Of a stretch of DNA of 64,000 nt, positions 1 through 10,917 are shown piece by piece. The notes beneath the pieces were generated by a model, which was not told the origin of the DNA, ran no database searches, and saw only the letters and a list, made by a program, of their open reading frames with translations. The translations under genes were made by a program, and so were the position numbers. Each line of letters begins with the position of its first letter. The first letter of the stretch is position 1. The stretch is from Halichoerus grypus (taxonomy: Eukaryota > Chordata > Mammalia > Carnivora > Phocidae), in assembly GCF_964656455.1 (NCBI RefSeq), contig NC_135726.1:31711930-31775929 (forward strand), read 5' to 3'.

Positions 1-9
1 AGCAAGAGG

Positions 10-102
10 TTAGGGTTCCAGCTATGTATGCTCAGGCAGGAATACAACCTCTTAAGCCTCAGTGTCTCCATCTGTCAAATGGGACTATTCCTACCTCTCT
101 TC
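10..102 (+). repeat. MIR SINE fragment
   Basis: The block follows the MIR order: GGGTTCCAGCT, then AACCTCTTAAGCCTCAGTGTC, then CATCTGTCAAATGGGA and a short run matching the CCTACCTC stretch. MIR is an ancient tRNA-derived SINE of all mammals. The 3' part is lost where the L1 begins. Confidence 0.75.
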
Positions 103-111
103 ATATTTACT

Positions 112-765
112 TTATATTCATATTTATTTTATTGAAGTATAATTAACACACAATGTTATATCAGCTTCAGATGTACAACATAGTGACTCGACAACTCTAC
201 ACATCACACAACGCTCACCGTGATCAGTGTGGTCACCATCTGTCACCAAACAACGTTATCACAATCTTATTGACAATATTCCCTCTGCTGTGCTTTTCAT
301 CTCTGTGACTTATGAATTTTAGAACTGGAAGTTTGTGCCCCTTCATCCCCTTTATTTATTTCACTCATTCCCCACGTAGCTCCCTTCTGACAATCACCAG
401 TTTTTATTTCGTATTTAATAGTCTGTTTGTTCATTTGTTTTGTTTTGTTTTAGATTCCGCATGGTATTTGTCTATTCTTGACTGACTTATTTCACTCAGC
501 ATAACCCCTTCTAGGTCCATCCATGTTGTCACAAATGGCAAGATCTCATTGTCTTTTATGAGTGATATTTCACTGCATATATACACACCACCTCTTCTTT
601 CTCCATCCATCTATGGATGGACACTGAGGTTGCTGCCATATCTTGGCTATTGTAAATAATGCCGCAATAAACATAGGGGTGCATAGATCTTTTCGAATTC
701 GTGTTTTCATTTTCCTTGGGTAAACACCCAGCAGTGGAATTACTGGATCATATGGTAAGAAAGAA
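112..765 (-). mobile_element. L1 LINE 3' end (old, truncated)
   Basis: The plus strand carries the reverse complement of an L1 end. At 506-532 lies CTAGGTCCATCCATGTTGTC, antisense to the conserved end of ORF2; at 655-690 lies AATGCCGCAATAAACATAGG. At 118-330 is the antisense 3' UTR (AATTAACACACAATGTTATA). The element is 5' truncated near 760 and its A-rich tail lies at 118-145. Divergence suggests an L1M class copy. Only about the last 340 bases of ORF2 remain, so it cannot be active. Confidence 0.85.
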
Positions 766-769
766 ACCT

Positions 770-1235
770 CTTCACAGCAACACTATGCAAGCGATTTTGC
801 ACCTGTCAGGCACCAGATATTTTCCTGAGTTCTCAGCGGCTTTGGGCTGAGAAGAAGCACTGAACTCTTTTCTCTGAGAAGAGTACTGTCCTGGTGCAGA
901 TCTGAGCTGAAAGCTGCCTTCTGCAGAGTTGTGCATGCTCTGTGTATGACACTCCGAACGTGCACTCCCACGCCACACGCACACCTGATGCCCAGCTTGG
1001 GGATTGGGGGGGCGCACATTTCTATTTGTCCTCTGATGACCATTAGTGTGAGGGCTCCCAAAGCATTCTGCAGGCGACAGATCCCTGGATGTAGGAATGT
1101 GATCACAGGCATCGTGATAGTGATGGGGTGGCGACGGTCACTATTTTTCCTGTAAAATAACTGAGAGGAGAAGTAAATCAGTAGGTGAAAGTTATAGAAA
1201 GATGGATTCCTCGTGGTGGAAGACGACCCAATCAG
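770..1235. other. Unique sequence, nothing recognised
   Basis: No repeat hallmark or conserved-looking word cluster is seen. Open frames of 60-157 codons cross it on both strands, but they overlap one another and show no domain, so I do not call a gene. Confidence 0.5.
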
Positions 1236-1239
1236 TAGC

Positions 1240-1430
1240 AGAAGACCTGAATCCAAGTTAGTTCTAGTCTTTTGAACCTCAGTTTCCCCAGCGGTAAAAC
1301 GGGGGTGGGCTGGCCCCTGCTCTACCCATCCTCAAGAGTCGCTGAAAGATGAGACATGACGATGGATGTAAAATCACTTTATGAACTGTGCTACCCTTTA
1401 GTGATGCAAATGATTATTGATTATCATTAG
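1240..1430 (+). repeat. MIR SINE
   Basis: A MIR-like order is visible: GAACCTCAGTTTCCCCAGCGG, then a GTAAAA word, a diverged central part, and ATGATTATTGATTATCATT at the 3' end where the MIR tail is rich in ATTATTAT. Old and diverged. Confidence 0.65.
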
Positions 1431-1435
1431 AGCAT

Positions 1436-2284
1436 CCGTCAGCAAAAGAGGCTGCATCGTGAAGCCGTGTCAATTGGCCAAAGATGATCTGGAGCAAGAC
1501 GGGGTCTTGAAAGCCGGGTAACATGGAGACAGGCGAGGCTTACATCAGAAAGATTTCCAGACGACATGAACACACGTGAGCTGGGGCTACTGCTGGCTCA
1601 GGAGCAGGGCTGCGTGTGGAGGGTCAGTCCTGGGAAGATGGCAGCCCAGGGGCCACCCCTGCCAGCCCCCCGGATGCCCGGAGGCTCTCTGGCTCCCACG
1701 ATTCCATGTTCTAGACTCAAAACTGTGCCCTGCAGATGTTGGCTTGCTTAGGGGGCCCAGGTGAGGTGCAGTTGGAGGGAACAATGTGCTGAGTACTGGA
1801 GCGGAAGTCTCTAATAAATGGCTGGCATGGGTCTCTGGACATCAAACAGTTCTTAGAAATAATATTTTGAGGAGTTAAGTGTCAATGAATGGGGAACACA
1901 TGGATTAGATTTCCATGAAATGCGTATGGATGTAAGAATGGAAGAAAGGCTTTGGGTGCTGCACGCTGGGATTCATGTTACCTAGAACAAAAAATAATAA
2001 AATAAAATAAAACAAACCCCTCTGAGGCAGTGGACATATCCCAGAAGGATTCTCTTCCTCTTGCCCCCAAGAGCACCTTCCAGTTCCAGTAAGGTGGGTC
2101 ACGAGGGAGAGAAAAGGGAGGGACCCAGCCGGACAGGCCACAGAGCTGTCGCCTCAGGATAAAGGGAACGCACACGGCAGCCCCTCCAAGCCCTGGCCGT
2201 GGAATGGCAGGTACCAGGGCTGCCGAAGAACAACTAGCGGCCTGTTTCTGGGCCCTTCTCGGAGAGCGTGCTCTGGGGCTGATT
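1436..2284. other. Unique sequence, nothing recognised
   Basis: Mostly mid-GC DNA with a short A-rich stretch at 1988-2016 that could be an old SINE or LINE tail. No convincing splice-bounded exon or named repeat can be read here. Confidence 0.45.
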
Positions 2285-2400
2285 GTGTGAAGCATCGGAA
2301 GAAACGCAAGCTAAATAATGTTTAATTGACAGAGCAGATTGTTTACTTTCAAATAATTGCACTAAATTGCAGTGCTTAAAAAGTACTTAGACTTTGCAAC
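2285..2400. promoter_or_regulatory. Candidate conserved AT-rich element
   Basis: An AT-rich block set in GC-rich flanks. It contains TAATGTTTAATTGACAG (2317-2333), GATTGTTTAC (2337-2346, FOX-like) and AAATAATTGCAC (2351-2362), a density of TAATT-type homeodomain words unlike the surroundings. Function is inferred only from composition; cross-species conservation was not tested. Confidence 0.3.
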
Positions 2401-2422
2401 TTGGCTCTGCCGGCCTGCTCCA

Positions 2423-2455
2423 GGGGGGCTGGGGGGCCGGGCCGGGGGGGAGGGC
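2423..2455 (+). other. G-rich tract, G-quadruplex potential
   Basis: Five runs of three or more G (6, 6, 3, 7 and 3 long) lie within 33 bases with short loops of one to three bases. This meets the usual G3+ N1-7 pattern. No promoter or gene start is evident beside it. Confidence 0.55.
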
Positions 2456-2856
2456 GGAAGACCCTTGGAACGGGCACAGCGAGGACTCGGCTGTAGGGCA
2501 GACCTGTGGGGGCGTCTGGCCATGAGCGCATGAGTCCACTGGCTTTGCTGAGGGTCCTTTGTCAGGCTGCGGCCCACCCGGGCACCAGCTCTCTCTGAGC
2601 TCTGGAGGCCACTCCCTCTGGGACAGAGGGCTTTGTCCTCAGCGACCGGACCGTCCCACAGGTCTCAAGGGTACCCACGCCTCTTGCTCACATGCAGTGT
2701 TAACAGTTCTGAAAATCTGCTACTTTGAGTGGAAGTATAATTCTCATCCTGACAGGGGAGCCAGGGAGCCTGGGCATTGACCCGGGACCCCCAGGAGACA
2801 TGAGCACACATACAACCAGAGCTGATTTTCAGCAGGTCATTAAAACATGGAAATAC
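2456..2856. other. Unique GC-rich sequence
   Basis: No repeat or gene is recognised between the G-rich tract and the CAN-SINE. The last part (2843-2856) is the left target-site duplication of that SINE. Confidence 0.45.
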
Positions 2857-3042
2857 GGGGCGCCTGGGCGGCGCAATTGGTTGAGCGTCTGACTCTTGGT
2901 TTCGGCTCAGGTCACGATCTCAGGGTGGTGGGATCAAGCCCCACGCCCGGCTCCGCGTTGGACATGGAGCCTGCTTGAGATTCTCGCTCTCTTTCTCCTT
3001 CTGTCCCTCCCTCCTCCCTCTCTAAAAAACAAACAAACAAAC
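2857..3042 (+). mobile_element. CAN-SINE (carnivore tRNA-derived SINE)
   Basis: It starts GGGGCGCCTGGGCGG, carries GGCTCAGGTCACGATCTCAG (the B-box side of the tRNA-like head), then GGATCAAGCCCC, a CT-rich middle and an AAACAAACAAAC tail. It is flanked by a 14-bp duplication, AAACATGGAAATAC (2843-2856) and AAACATTGAAATAC (3039-3052), with one mismatch. The GCAAACA-type tail rather than AAAT suggests an older subfamily. Confidence 0.95.
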
Positions 3043-3052
3043 ATTGAAATAC

Positions 3053-3985
3053 TTCTGCACTGGTTGGGACACAGCTGTTGCTTGAGCTCCTGGGTGCCCT
3101 TGGTCTTCCTGGTTGCCCCAATCCCTTCTCTGGAGCCCCAAGACAACTCCACAATCCAGAGGCTAAAGAGTCAATCCGAGGCACCAAAGTGGTCCTTCGG
3201 GACCCTATCCCAACACATGGGCAGCATCTACTCTGTCTGGTGGATGTCTACACTGAGGCACGTATCTTCTGCACCAGTAACACTCTGATGAATGCCAGTG
3301 ACCTTGTAGGGGACCGAGTCACATGCAAACCAGCCCAGAGGACACTTGCAAGTCGATGGAAGTAAATGTACCCAAATTATACGACGGTCTTTGTCAGACC
3401 CCAGCCCATACGATCCACCCCCAACCCCTGCCACTTCCATCCCAGGCTGGGCTGTTGAAAACATTTGGCACCAGGAGCAGAATATCTAAGCTTTATAACA
3501 TGCTTCTCAAGGGCCTGTGAAAATATCTGAGAACTGGAAAAATATTTTTGGCTCCCAAATACAAAAAGAAAACCACAAAATTAAAATTAATATATGTTTA
3601 AATGTCTACAAACCATAACATACGTCAATGACTCAACCGTAAGCCAACTCAATTTGTATGTAGTTATATAAAAACTATGTTTAATGTGGACTGTGGGTGA
3701 GTTTTTAATTTATTTGCTATGGTGGGGATGGGGCCCTCTTAAGAAAGAGGCCCAGGAGTCACCAGGATCATAAACGTCCTGATGCACAGTGCCCAGAAGG
3801 CTGGTCCAGTCCTTGTCCCCTGGGCTTCTGCTCTGCTGCCCGCTGACCACCCTCCTTTCTTCTCAAATTGTCTTCTTCCTTGGCCCATTTGACAAGACAG
3901 GATGCCCTTCTCCTCCTGCCTCTCTGACTGTTTGTGTCTACTTCTCTCGCTGCAATATTTGCGATATTTGATATTTAGCCGAGTG
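3053..3985. other. Unique stretch with an AT-rich core
   Basis: No repeat family is recognised. The core at 3526-3715 is AT-rich, with AAATTAAAATTAATATATG near 3578-3597 and TAGTTATATAAAAACTATG near 3661-3679, and could be regulatory or simply decayed. No gene is supported. Confidence 0.4.
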
Positions 3986-3989
3986 TTTG

Positions 3990-5080
3990 CTTGGCCTGGG
4001 CCTCGAGCCCTCTGCTCTTCTGTCTCGCACACTCTCATCCACCCTGACAGTGTCAGCTGTCACCTCCATGTGGCTGGCTTCCAAATCCGTGTCCCCAGCC
4101 CCAGCCTCCAGCAGAGCTCTGGACCCGTATCTCCAAGTGCAGATTGAATGCTTCCTCTCGGGTGTCCTGCCCTCGCCTCCCGCTCAGCACGTCCGGAGGC
4201 CACCTCGCCTGAACCCAAAATGCTACACTCCCCACCCCCCACCACGCCCTGCCTCTCCTGCTATAAACAATACCAAACACATTTTCCCAGCAGCCCCCCA
4301 AAACTGCAAACCATCCCTGACATCTCCCTCTTCTTCCTCTTCCTGTCCGTCGGCACCCCCTGGGAATTGTGCATTCTTCTTTTCTCGTGCTCACATTGGT
4401 CCTTCTTGGTCATGGTCATCCCAGTCCCACCACCCTGGTCCAGGCCAGGGCAGGCAATCAGGCTTCCTCCCAAGTCCCAGCTCTGGTCCACAGGTGGTTG
4501 CCACCTGCAGAAGAGAGTGGAGAAAGATTCGAAGGCTATCTTCGGCCTCACTGGGGAAGATGGCCGTGATCGATTACTGATGTCTGCCGTGGACACAGGA
4601 GGAGGGGGAGATGGCACGAATCCTGCCATCCTCAGCCTAGGCTTTTTCAAGTTGACACCTGAGCTGAAGCAGCTGTTACCTGCCTGGCCACCCAGGCTTC
4701 AGCGGTTCCCTCCCATCACATTGTCCTGTGTGCTGCTCCAAGACCAAGCAGGGACAACGCTTGCATCCAATAAGCCCCCTGCCCAAAAGCCATCTTTGAC
4801 TATTAGCCTGACATGACATGAAGCCCAGTCTTATGGGCTGGTGTTTACAGCCCACTGGGTCTGACTCCAGCTTCCTTCTCCCCTTTAATGTCCTGCTAAA
4901 CCCCAGTGCCTACACCTTGCTCCAAGTAACTAGACCTGGTCATTGGTCCCTGACAGTGTGTTTGCTCTACCCACCCACTCATCATCGCTCACGATCCTCT
5001 CCCAGCCTGGAATCCCCTCCTCTTTCCACTCCACCTACCCACATCTTCCACGCAAGTGTCAGGCTTAGCTTCAGAATGGC
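3990..5080 (+). repeat. Probable decayed L2 LINE
   Basis: Long C- and T-rich DNA in the order seen in L2: a CACCTCCATGTGGCTGGC part near 4060, a TGCTTCCTCTCGGGTGTCC part near 4150, CATGGTCATCCCAGTCCCACC near 4410, and CTGGAATCCCCTCC near 5010, matching the L2 word for CTGGAATGCCCTTCC. The match is patchy and boundaries are rough. Overlapping plus-strand frames of 197 and 222 codons here are chance products of C-rich LINE sequence. Confidence 0.4.
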
Positions 5081-5106
5081 GGTCTTCTTGAATGTGACAA
5101 GTGTGA

Positions 5107-5300
5107 TTCTAAGCGATTCCCTCATTGAATCCCCAGAACAACGCTAGGCGGGGAAGTATCAATAATGATCATTTCTGTTTTACAGATGAGGCACAGAGAG
5201 TTTAAATAACTAGCCTAAGGTCACACAGCTTCTAAGGAACAGAGGTGACGTAAGAACCCAGAAAGTCTGGCTTCAGAGTCTGCACCTTGGTTATCATGTC
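5107..5300 (-). repeat. MIR SINE
   Basis: The plus strand shows the MIR reverse complement: CATTGAATCCCCAGAACAAC, TGTTTTACAGATGAGGCACA, GAGAGTTTAAATAACTAGCC, AAGGTCACACAGCTTC and AGTCTGGCTTCAGAGTCTGC in the right order. One of the best-kept MIR copies here. Confidence 0.85.
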
Positions 5301-5549
5301 CCTTGTCCCTTAATTCTCTCCTCTTCCAGGCAGACTTCCCCATCCCCCAGCCCTCCTCTGCAGCGCCTTCTGTCTGTGCCACTCAGCTTCTGCTGTATGT
5401 TGCCCTTTCTCAACTGTCCCGGCTCCCTCCGCTCTATCTCAGACATCAGCGGTGACAGGAACAAATCAAGCCCAAGCGTCAGGGACTATAGTATAATGAC
5501 ATAAGTGCTATCACCCTTCAGGTCCCTCCCAAGTGCCGAGGATCCCCTC

Positions 5550-5678
5550 TCATGGTGCTTTATACACGTTATTTTATTAAATTTTTACTCTAGCTATTAT
5601 TATGCATACTTTATATATAAGGAAACTTAAGACCAGAAAAGTCAAGAAATTTATCCAAGCTCACACAGCCATCAGCCA
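5550..5678 (-). repeat. MIR SINE fragment
   Basis: The plus strand has TATACACGTTATTTTATTAA, then CTATTATTATGCATAC, AAGGAAACTTAAGACCAGAA and TCCAAGCTCACACAGCC, the antisense MIR order with a diverged middle. Confidence 0.75.
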
Positions 5679-5679
5679 C

Positions 5680-6440
5680 CCTTTTCCCCCTTCCTGACAA
5701 CTGTGTTTTGTTTTTTTGTTTTCTGGGTGTACATGAAAGACAAGAATGGGGGGCGGGCACCTAGGATGGGCTTCTCTTTTCCATCCCACTGCACATATGT
5801 GTCAAGAGGATGAGAGGATGTGAGCCCTGTGCCGTGCACGTGAGGACACTGATGGCCAGGGTGGGGGGTGGCGGGGGGCACATCTCTAGCACATTCGGTA
5901 GCCACTCTGCTAAGAATGGACAGAACCTGGCCCGTGTCTTGGTCCAAAACCTTCTTTTCTTTCTTTTTTTTTCCCCTTCCTCCTCTGCTGTCCTGTCTTC
6001 AAGTGTTTCTTTCTTTCTAATCTCGCCACCTCCTATAAAATATGATTTTAGGCATCTCGGGGGGAATACGCCTGCAAGGCTCTCCCCGCCGGACAGTCAG
6101 GCCCCGCGGGCTGCCATGAGCCGTGAGCCGTGTGGCAGACGTCCACAGTGCAGACGACTGTGGGGACGCCTGGCAGACGAGCTCCAGGTAATCCCCAGAG
6201 GGGGGCTGTCTCCAAACAGAGTCTGCCGACTTCACTTCCAAGATAGAAATCGCATTTGTGTGTTTGAGAAAAAGGTGAAGCAAAAAAGATCCCTACCACC
6301 ACCACCACCGGCGAAACAAGTCGACTCTATCAACAAAGTGAGTTCATAAACCTTTCTGATCTGAGATAGTTTGTATTACCTGAGTTTCCCCTAAAATCCT
6401 AAATGAGGGCAATTGCCAGCTTCTAAATTTAGGCATTTGT
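5680..6440. other. Unique stretch with pyrimidine tract
   Basis: A pyrimidine-rich tract covers 5949-6020 (TTCTTTTC/TTTCTTTC runs). A 179-codon plus-strand frame (5810-6349) passes through it, but its product is mostly tract-derived F/S and low-complexity G, R and P runs with no domain, so it is not called a gene. Confidence 0.45.
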
Positions 6441-7286
6441 GGGCGCCTGTTGGCAGAGAGAAGAAAGGCTTGCTTCAGGGTTGTGGTTTGCCTTGAAACC
6501 CAGTCAAGCCCCAAATTCCAAACACAAAGCAGCTGTTTGCCCAGAATCTGAGCCGGGATGTTTCATATCGATGGCTCTCCCCCCCCATCCCTCCCCCCCG
6601 TTTTTTCATTACTAAAGTGCCAAAAAACTCAGTGTGAATGAAAATTGGGATGGGTACAAATTCAAGGCAGCGTTATCTGCCATAGACGATCAGGGATTCT
6701 GGGGCGGGCCTGTGGGCAAGCCATCCGGGCAGACCTGCCCCAGCGCCACTGTTTACAGAAGAAAGGAAAAAATAGAAATTGATCTATGGCGTTGGTACAG
6801 GGGCTGGGTCAAGCGGGGCAAAGTATTCAGTTGCCACTCTTTCGGCCACACGAAATGCCAGCTGATCCCTATCGGGCCGCAACCGGGGTATCTTTAAGGT
6901 AAATCTCCTGTTCCACACTCGGAGCCAGGTGTCTACTTTCCGATGCCGGGGCAGAGTGGTCCACCACTGAATCCACCCCGATCGGGTGACGTCTCGGGTA
7001 AACTGCAGCTGGGCGGACGTTCTGACTCAGCCCCTCCCCTTTGCTGGGCTCTCTCTGGAGGAAGGTTCTGCCCCCAGGCCTGGCTCCAGCTGTCTCCACG
7101 AAGCCGTGTCCCATTCATAGAATAAAGTCCCATGGGGTGTAGCCTTCTCCCGTGAAATGCCCAGGTCTCGAGTTTATTAAAAATCGGTAACGGGATGATG
7201 TACAGATGTCAAGCTGATACCTAGAGAGAGAAGGTATGTTTGCTGAGCGACTTCCCAGTCTCCGTGGATGGTGGTTGCTGTTCATT
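6441..7286. other. Unique sequence, possible old LTR edge
   Basis: A C-run region lies at 6580-6600. Near 7118-7126 ATAGAATAAAGTCCCAT carries an AATAAA-type signal followed by a short GT-rich stretch, which could be a poly(A) signal of a decayed LTR or of an unannotated transcript. No further element structure can be read. Confidence 0.3.
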
Positions 7287-7289
7287 CTC

Positions 7290-7428
7290 CTCAGACTATA
7301 AAGGGCATGCTAGTTCCCATTTTACAGATGAGAAGGCTGAGGGTCAGTAACTTTTCCAAGGTCATGCCGCTCAAGTGACCGAGTGAGGGTTCGACAAAAG
7401 GACACCTGATCCTAAGCCTGTTTCTTCT
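7290..7428 (-). repeat. MIR SINE
   Basis: The plus strand has CCCATTTTACAGATGAGAAG, GTCAGTAACTTTTCCAAGGT and a diverged copy of the antisense tRNA-like part (GAGGGTTCGACAAAAGG). Order and spacing fit MIR. Confidence 0.75.
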
Positions 7429-7504
7429 CCCTGCAGCCATCCGCCTCCCACCAAGATCAGAATTTCTCTACGTCCATCCACCACTTATTTCCAGATGCCT
7501 AGCT

Positions 7505-7618
7505 GTCTCTAGGGGCACCTCCTTGGGCCTTGGTTTCTTCATCTGTAAATAAGCCAGTGGGGGAAGGCAGCTCTGGCATTTTCTTTCCCAGCTCTGACAT
7601 TTCTGAAATCCTGTGTCT
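7505..7618 (+). repeat. MIR SINE fragment
   Basis: CCTTGGGCCTTGGTTTCTTC then ATCTGTAAATAAGCCAG match the MIR core with GCCTCAGTTTCCTCATCTG. The left and right arms are lost. Confidence 0.6.
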
Positions 7619-7639
7619 ATGGATACAGTCAGAGACTTT

Positions 7640-8590
7640 CAAGCAATAAATCAAGGTGTTTGAAAATTACGAATAAGCAGGGGAAGCCAGGATTCACAGT
7701 GGCTGGGGCCTTTAAGCCATGGTCTATAAAAATAAAGACTGACTTGAGAGGTTTACTGTTGGCAGGCAAGGTACTCAGCTTAACTGGGCTCTTGCACTGG
7801 CGTCCTTGGAGCTGGGCTCCCTGATGTGACTGGATGGATGGAGGCCGCTGGGCATGTTGGGCCCCTGGTTCGTGGTGTGCCCCATCAGGCTCCGGGCCAG
7901 GGTGAGACATGACTTCCTGTGGGATGGTGGGACAGGGCCTGGGGAGCCGCCCGGGGTGCTGTCAGACCACGTGGCAGGCGGATTTGGCAGGCCCCATGGT
8001 GTTTGCTTTGCACGGAGAGCTCTCGAGAACCAGTTTCCCCGTCCTCCTTTGCTCCCGTCTATGACCCTTACCTTCCCTCTCCTGCCCCCCTCTTCCCGCT
8101 CTCAATGAGTGTGGCGGGAACCTGGCCAGCGACTGAGAGAAAATGAAGACATTTCTCAAATGGCATGTTCCAGTGGCTGAGCTCTGGCAGGCAGAGCCTG
8201 GGGGGAGTGGGGCCAGTTCCCTATCCATCCCCTAAATATCCTAAGTATGTTCCCTCCTTGGCCGCAAAACCACAGCAATGTCTCCCTTCCTCCCCTCCGC
8301 CCTCGGACCCAGGGTCTGCAAGGAGATCAGCCTGCCACAAGGTCCCAGAGGCGCCAGCGTGCCAAGGGCGGGGCCTCGGCCAGCTTGGCGCTCGGCGGCC
8401 CCCGGCCTGGCGCTGGCTATCAGTAGCATGGCCTACCCCGGCTTCTGACTGCGCCGGCCTGACCGCCATTCCCAGAGCTGCTTCTTGGCGGGTGTGTGTG
8501 TCCACTTCATGGGGAAGGCCTGCTAGTCCCTTGGTCAGTCTTCCTGGGGAGCAGGCTTCCCTCTTCCCATTGTTCCTTAGAACTCTGAGC
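7640..8590. other. Unique GC-rich stretch
   Basis: The stretch at 8330-8425 is GC-rich with several CpGs and a GGGCGGGGCC word (8366-8375) of the Sp1 type. It is too short for a standard CpG island, and no start site, open frame of note or repeat goes with it. Confidence 0.4.
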
Positions 8591-8599
8591 GCCACTGGG

Positions 8600-8740
8600 T
8601 GTGGAGCTGGCCTACTGGGCATTCACTCCCAGGCCCATTTCTGACACTGACCATAACCTCTCACCTCTCGGAAAGCCACTTCCTCCTCTAGGCCTCTGCT
8701 ATACCACGAAAATGTCAGGGGAGATAGCGGTTCTGGAACT
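8600..8740 (+). repeat. MIR SINE, diverged
   Basis: CCATAACCTCTCACCTCTCGG, CTAGGCCTCTGCTATACC and AAAATGTCAGGGGAGA follow the MIR core order (tRNA-like part lost). Divergence is high. Confidence 0.45.
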
Positions 8741-8837
8741 TTCTTTGGAGAGTTTGGTGAAGGGAAATTCAGACAAGAGGGAGATAGCTGACCAGAGAAG
8801 CCAGGCCCACAGCTCTCAGAACAGCCACATTTTTACC

Positions 8838-8945
8838 TGTTTCATACATTCGCTCATCCAACATTGAGTGCCTCCATTTAGCTCTGCATGTCAAGACGAC
8901 CACTGATGTCATCGGTGCCTGTGACATGGTGCTTGTCTTTACGGT
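8838..8945 (-). repeat. L2 LINE 3' end fragment
   Basis: CATACATTCGCTCATCCAAC and ATTGAGTGCCTCCATTTAGC are the antisense of the L2 tail (consensus ATTGAGTGCCTACTATGTGCC). Only the extreme 3' end is present. Confidence 0.5.
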
Positions 8946-9154
8946 GGCTTCCGTTGTGACCAGGGATAGAATTTGCACCAACAGAGATGATCAGCCATTG
9001 GATTTGAAGAAGAAAGGATTGATGGATGTCCTACAGTAGATAGAGATGGGTCTTGGCGTGAGTGACAGTCTGTCCCTGCCCTTCCGCTTAGGGTTTCCCT
9101 AGAGTCTTGGGGTCTGAAGGGTCTTCTGAGGCCTTTCCTTTGGACTGATTGCTC

Positions 9155-9500
9155 CTGCTCTCTTTCTGGTACCACCCTCCAAACATCAGAGTCCCCAGGA
9201 TTCTGGCATTCTCCTATGGATGCTCTGCTCTCTCTGCGTTGGTGGGCTCAGCCACACTATGGCCTCCAATCCCACCTCATATCCCTGAAATCTGCATACT
9301 CAGTCCCAGTCCACTGTCTAAGGTCTAGACCTACAATTCTACCCACTTCTGGGCAGTTTTCCAACATGCCCTCCTCGTACCTCTCATTCGACACGGGCAC
9401 CAAAGTCAACTGTCCCAATCCAGCACTTCCTCTGATGTCCCGTTTTGTTCTTGGCACCACCAAATCCCAGGGTGACCCAAGCCCAAATCTTTGACTTTTA
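9155..9500 (+). repeat. Probable L2 LINE fragment
   Basis: C-rich sequence with CAACATGCCCTCCTCGTACC (9363-9382) and GGCACCACCAAATCCCAGGG (9454-9473), which resemble the L2 stretches around CAACATGTCCAAAAC and GGCACCACCATCCACCC. Moderate, alignment-free identification. Confidence 0.4.
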
Positions 9501-9559
9501 CTTTGGATGTGCTATGCCTCTCCCCATTCTCCTGCCTGGCTCCCCTCTCTTTCTTCCTC

Positions 9560-9862
9560 TCTTCAGACATGCTGAAGCCACCATGCTGGAGAGACTACAT
9601 GTAAACAATCAGCCTGAGCAGTCCTCTCTGTTCCAACAACCAGCCCAGGAGCCAGCCAACATTTTGTGCAATTAAGGACCCGTCCGATGACCCCAGCGCC
9701 ACCACCCTCTGGCAGGAACCACTTGGGAGATGCAAGTGAGAACCACCAAGGTGAATCTTATTGCTCCTCAAACCATGAGCTAATAATAAATGATGATTGT
9801 TGTTTATGCCACTCATTTTGGAGTGGTTTGTTACGCAGCAGTAGCTTACTCAAATATCAGGT
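9560..9862 (+). repeat. LTR 3' part, MaLR/MLT1-like
   Basis: Ends with the typical order of this LTR class: CTAATAATAAATGATGATTG (AATAAA signal at 9784-9789), GTTTATGCCACTCATTTTGG and GTTTGTTACGCAGCAGTAGC. Upstream, CATGCTGAAGCCACCATGCTG fits the same family. It is a solo, 5'-eroded LTR without internal retroviral sequence nearby. Confidence 0.6.
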
Positions 9863-9864
9863 TA

Positions 9865-10080
9865 TAGAGCTAGAAAGTTCTTGTTTGAGAACCTGGCTCC
9901 AGGACAAGCTGCCTTAGCCAACTCACTCACCTTCTGCACCAGAGTTTCTTCATCTATATAATGGATGCGACATTGCATGCTGAGCATTGCTGTGAGGCTC
10001 ACAGGCGACACGAGAAAATGTCTAGTACAGTATCCTTCATTCAGCTTGTTCTTAATAAATGATAGCTGGCATTATTATCC
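9865..10080 (+). repeat. MIR SINE
   Basis: GTTTGAGAACCTGGCTCCAGG, CCAACTCACTCACCTTCTGC, GTTTCTTCATCTATATAATGG, GCTGTGAGGCTCACAGG and AATAAATGATAGCTGGCATT plus ATTATT fit a nearly full-length MIR. Confidence 0.8.
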
Positions 10081-10139
10081 CCTCTAATTAGAACATGTCC
10101 TGTGCCTTCAACCCCAGTCTTAGCTTAGTCAGATTCTGT

Positions 10140-10412
10140 CAAACCCCTCCTCTTCGATGATGACTTTCCTCCTCCTCCAGCTGGAAGGAAACGATCTCAA
10201 CTCCAAACTTGGCACCAGTTGCCTGATGCTTCTCACACATCTCCTCATCTTGTGGGTATTTGGCATATGGGTGTAAGACTTAGACACACCTCACTAGCCA
10301 GGGAATTGCTTGTGAGTAGGGGCTGCGGGTCACATCTCAGCCATCCTGCATTCCCCTGGATGCCTCCTTGCTCACACAGAAGCTCTGCAATAAATATTTC
10401 TTGACCAGGACA
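10140..10412 (+). repeat. Possible L2 LINE end
   Basis: CTCCTCTTCGATGATGACTTTCC resembles the L2 segment for late-3' CCTCCTTCAAGTCTC, and GCTCTGCAATAAATATTTCTTG (10383-10404) resembles the L2 terminus CTCAATAAATATTTGTTGAA. The middle is not readable. Confidence 0.4.
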
Positions 10413-10414
10413 GA

Positions 10415-10915
10415 TGGACAGCAGAGCATTTCTTTTCAGGACCCCCTATTCATTTCTGACCCGAGATCCTCATGCTGCAGAGGCTTACCTGCTTCAGCCT
10501 GGTCCCCTCCCAATGCTGTGTCCAGGTCTTGGTGCCTCTCTTACCTGTACTATGTGATTTCTCTAATGTGCAGCCCACAACCCACCCCTGATCAACGCCA
10601 GCCAGCCAGGCAGCACCTGCCACCCTGAATATGCAGAATGCAAGTAATGAGAGAGAAGCCCATGTTCCCTGAAGTGACTGGCACATGAGTGAGTTTGGGG
10701 CTGGACCAGGCAAGTGCCAGGAAAGTTGTCATCTTAGCAAAGTGAGCAGAGAGTGGGAGAGCCAAGAAGGAGAAGCAGCTCAGAGGACAAGAGCTGTATG
10801 CATCGTCTTCCTATTAGGGGAATGAAAATGAGGTCAGTCCACCAACATCAGCACCATGCTGGGGCAAGGACACACAGTCTCCACTCTCCCCTGAGCTTCT
10901 TTCCTCCCACCCTTC
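10415..10915. other. Unique sequence, nothing recognised
   Basis: Mid-GC sequence. A short CCTTCCCT pyrimidine run precedes the L2 element at 10905-10930. No gene or repeat is supported. Confidence 0.4.
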
Positions 10916-10917
10916 CC

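Noticed and set aside
4053..4816. Overlapping frames of 197 and 222 codons (plus) and 113-129 codons (minus)
   Set aside because: All lie in C-rich, LINE-like sequence; several frames are open at once, as expected from low stop-codon density, and no domain is seen.
5810..6349. 179-codon plus-strand frame
   Set aside because: Much of the product comes from a pyrimidine tract and CCACCACC-type runs, with no domain.
7100..7140. AATAAA-type poly(A) signal as the end of a gene
   Set aside because: No upstream coding exon is recognisable; a single AATAAA with a GT-rich stretch is common by chance or in LTR remnants.
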